A stretch of DNA of 6,558 nt. Origin: DASRRB01 sp036732755. Lineage in GTDB: Bacteria; Planctomycetota; B15-G4; SIAN01. The first letter of the stretch is position 1. Every line of letters begins with the position of its first letter. The stretch is taken from positions 1 to 6,558 of the forward strand of contig DAINBU010000192.1 of the NCBI GenBank assembly GCA_036732755.1. Direction: 5' to 3'. Of this stretch, positions 6,374-6,558 are shown piece after piece. Position numbers and translations under genes: made by a program. The notes below the pieces were generated by a model that made no database searches, was not told the origin of the DNA, and worked only from the letters and a program-made list of their open reading frames with translations.

Positions 6374-6558
6374 GCGCGCCACGTTAAGCGCCCATCCCAG
6401 CGGGCGTGCCGTCGTCGTTCGGGCAGACGCGGCCGCGGCTTGGGAACTGGAGCGGACGTCGAGGGCGCGGGTGAAGCAGGCGCGGGGAGAAGGGGGCGTG
6501 GTTGAACGCGCGACGGGCGAGGGCGGGTCGAGAGGGCGGAGGGGAAAAAGGCTCGATG
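6374..6558. other. Upstream region of the nuclease gene; possible start of a next gene
   Basis: No coding region is supported here. It should hold the nuclease promoter on the minus strand, but no clear -10/-35 pair is seen. From about 6440 on the plus strand becomes purine-rich and ends with GGAGG (6538-6542), AAAGG (6547-6551) and ATG at 6556-6558. That ATG could begin a divergent gene cut off by the window edge, but this cannot be tested here. Confidence 0.3.

Noticed and set aside
5416..6505. Plus-strand frames and an alternative minus frame over the nuclease gene
   Set aside because: All are Arg/Ala/Ser-rich shadows with no motifs, whereas the chosen minus frame carries intact nuclease and Fe-S motifs.

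Overview
The window is uniformly GC-rich (about 70% by eye), densely coded and from a bacterium. A MacB-type inner-membrane ABC exporter, a Sec signal peptide on a secreted protein and clear Shine-Dalgarno sites point to a Gram-negative, high-GC lineage. The mix of DUF2911-like, HTTM and JAMM-like proteins would fit Planctomycetota, Myxococcota or a related uncultured phylum. The sequence alone does not settle the phylum.

Layout. Bases 2-334 hold the C-terminal half of an ABC ATPase. It is translationally coupled through a TTGA overlap to a complete MacB/FtsX-type permease (331-1602). Bases 1603-1927 form a gene-free convergent gap with three hairpins, two of which share the same stem sequence, and a purine-rich stretch. 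A secreted DUF2911-like protein with a long C-terminal extension lies on the minus strand (1928-2998) behind a strong Shine-Dalgarno. A 201-base divergent region (2999-3199) follows. Next comes a plus-strand pair: a small JAMM/MPN-fold protein that has lost most of its zinc ligands (3200-3697), then, 38 bases on, a 554-residue HTTM-domain (vitamin K-dependent carboxylase-like) membrane protein (3736-5400). A 40-base convergent gap with a small palindrome separates this from a minus-strand RecB/Cas4-like PD-(D/E)XK nuclease with an apparent four-cysteine Fe-S site (5441-6373). The last 185 bases are non-coding or hold the start of an unseen gene.

How the genes relate. Only the ATPase and permease clearly form one machine, an ABC efflux or mechanotransmission transporter. 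The JAMM-like and HTTM genes are probably co-transcribed, but no known pathway joins them. The DUF2911-like protein and the nuclease each look like single-gene units. There is no CRISPR array, transposase, integrase, tRNA or rRNA. The best candidates for something undescribed are the JAMM pseudoenzyme with its HTTM partner, and the DUF2911 extension.
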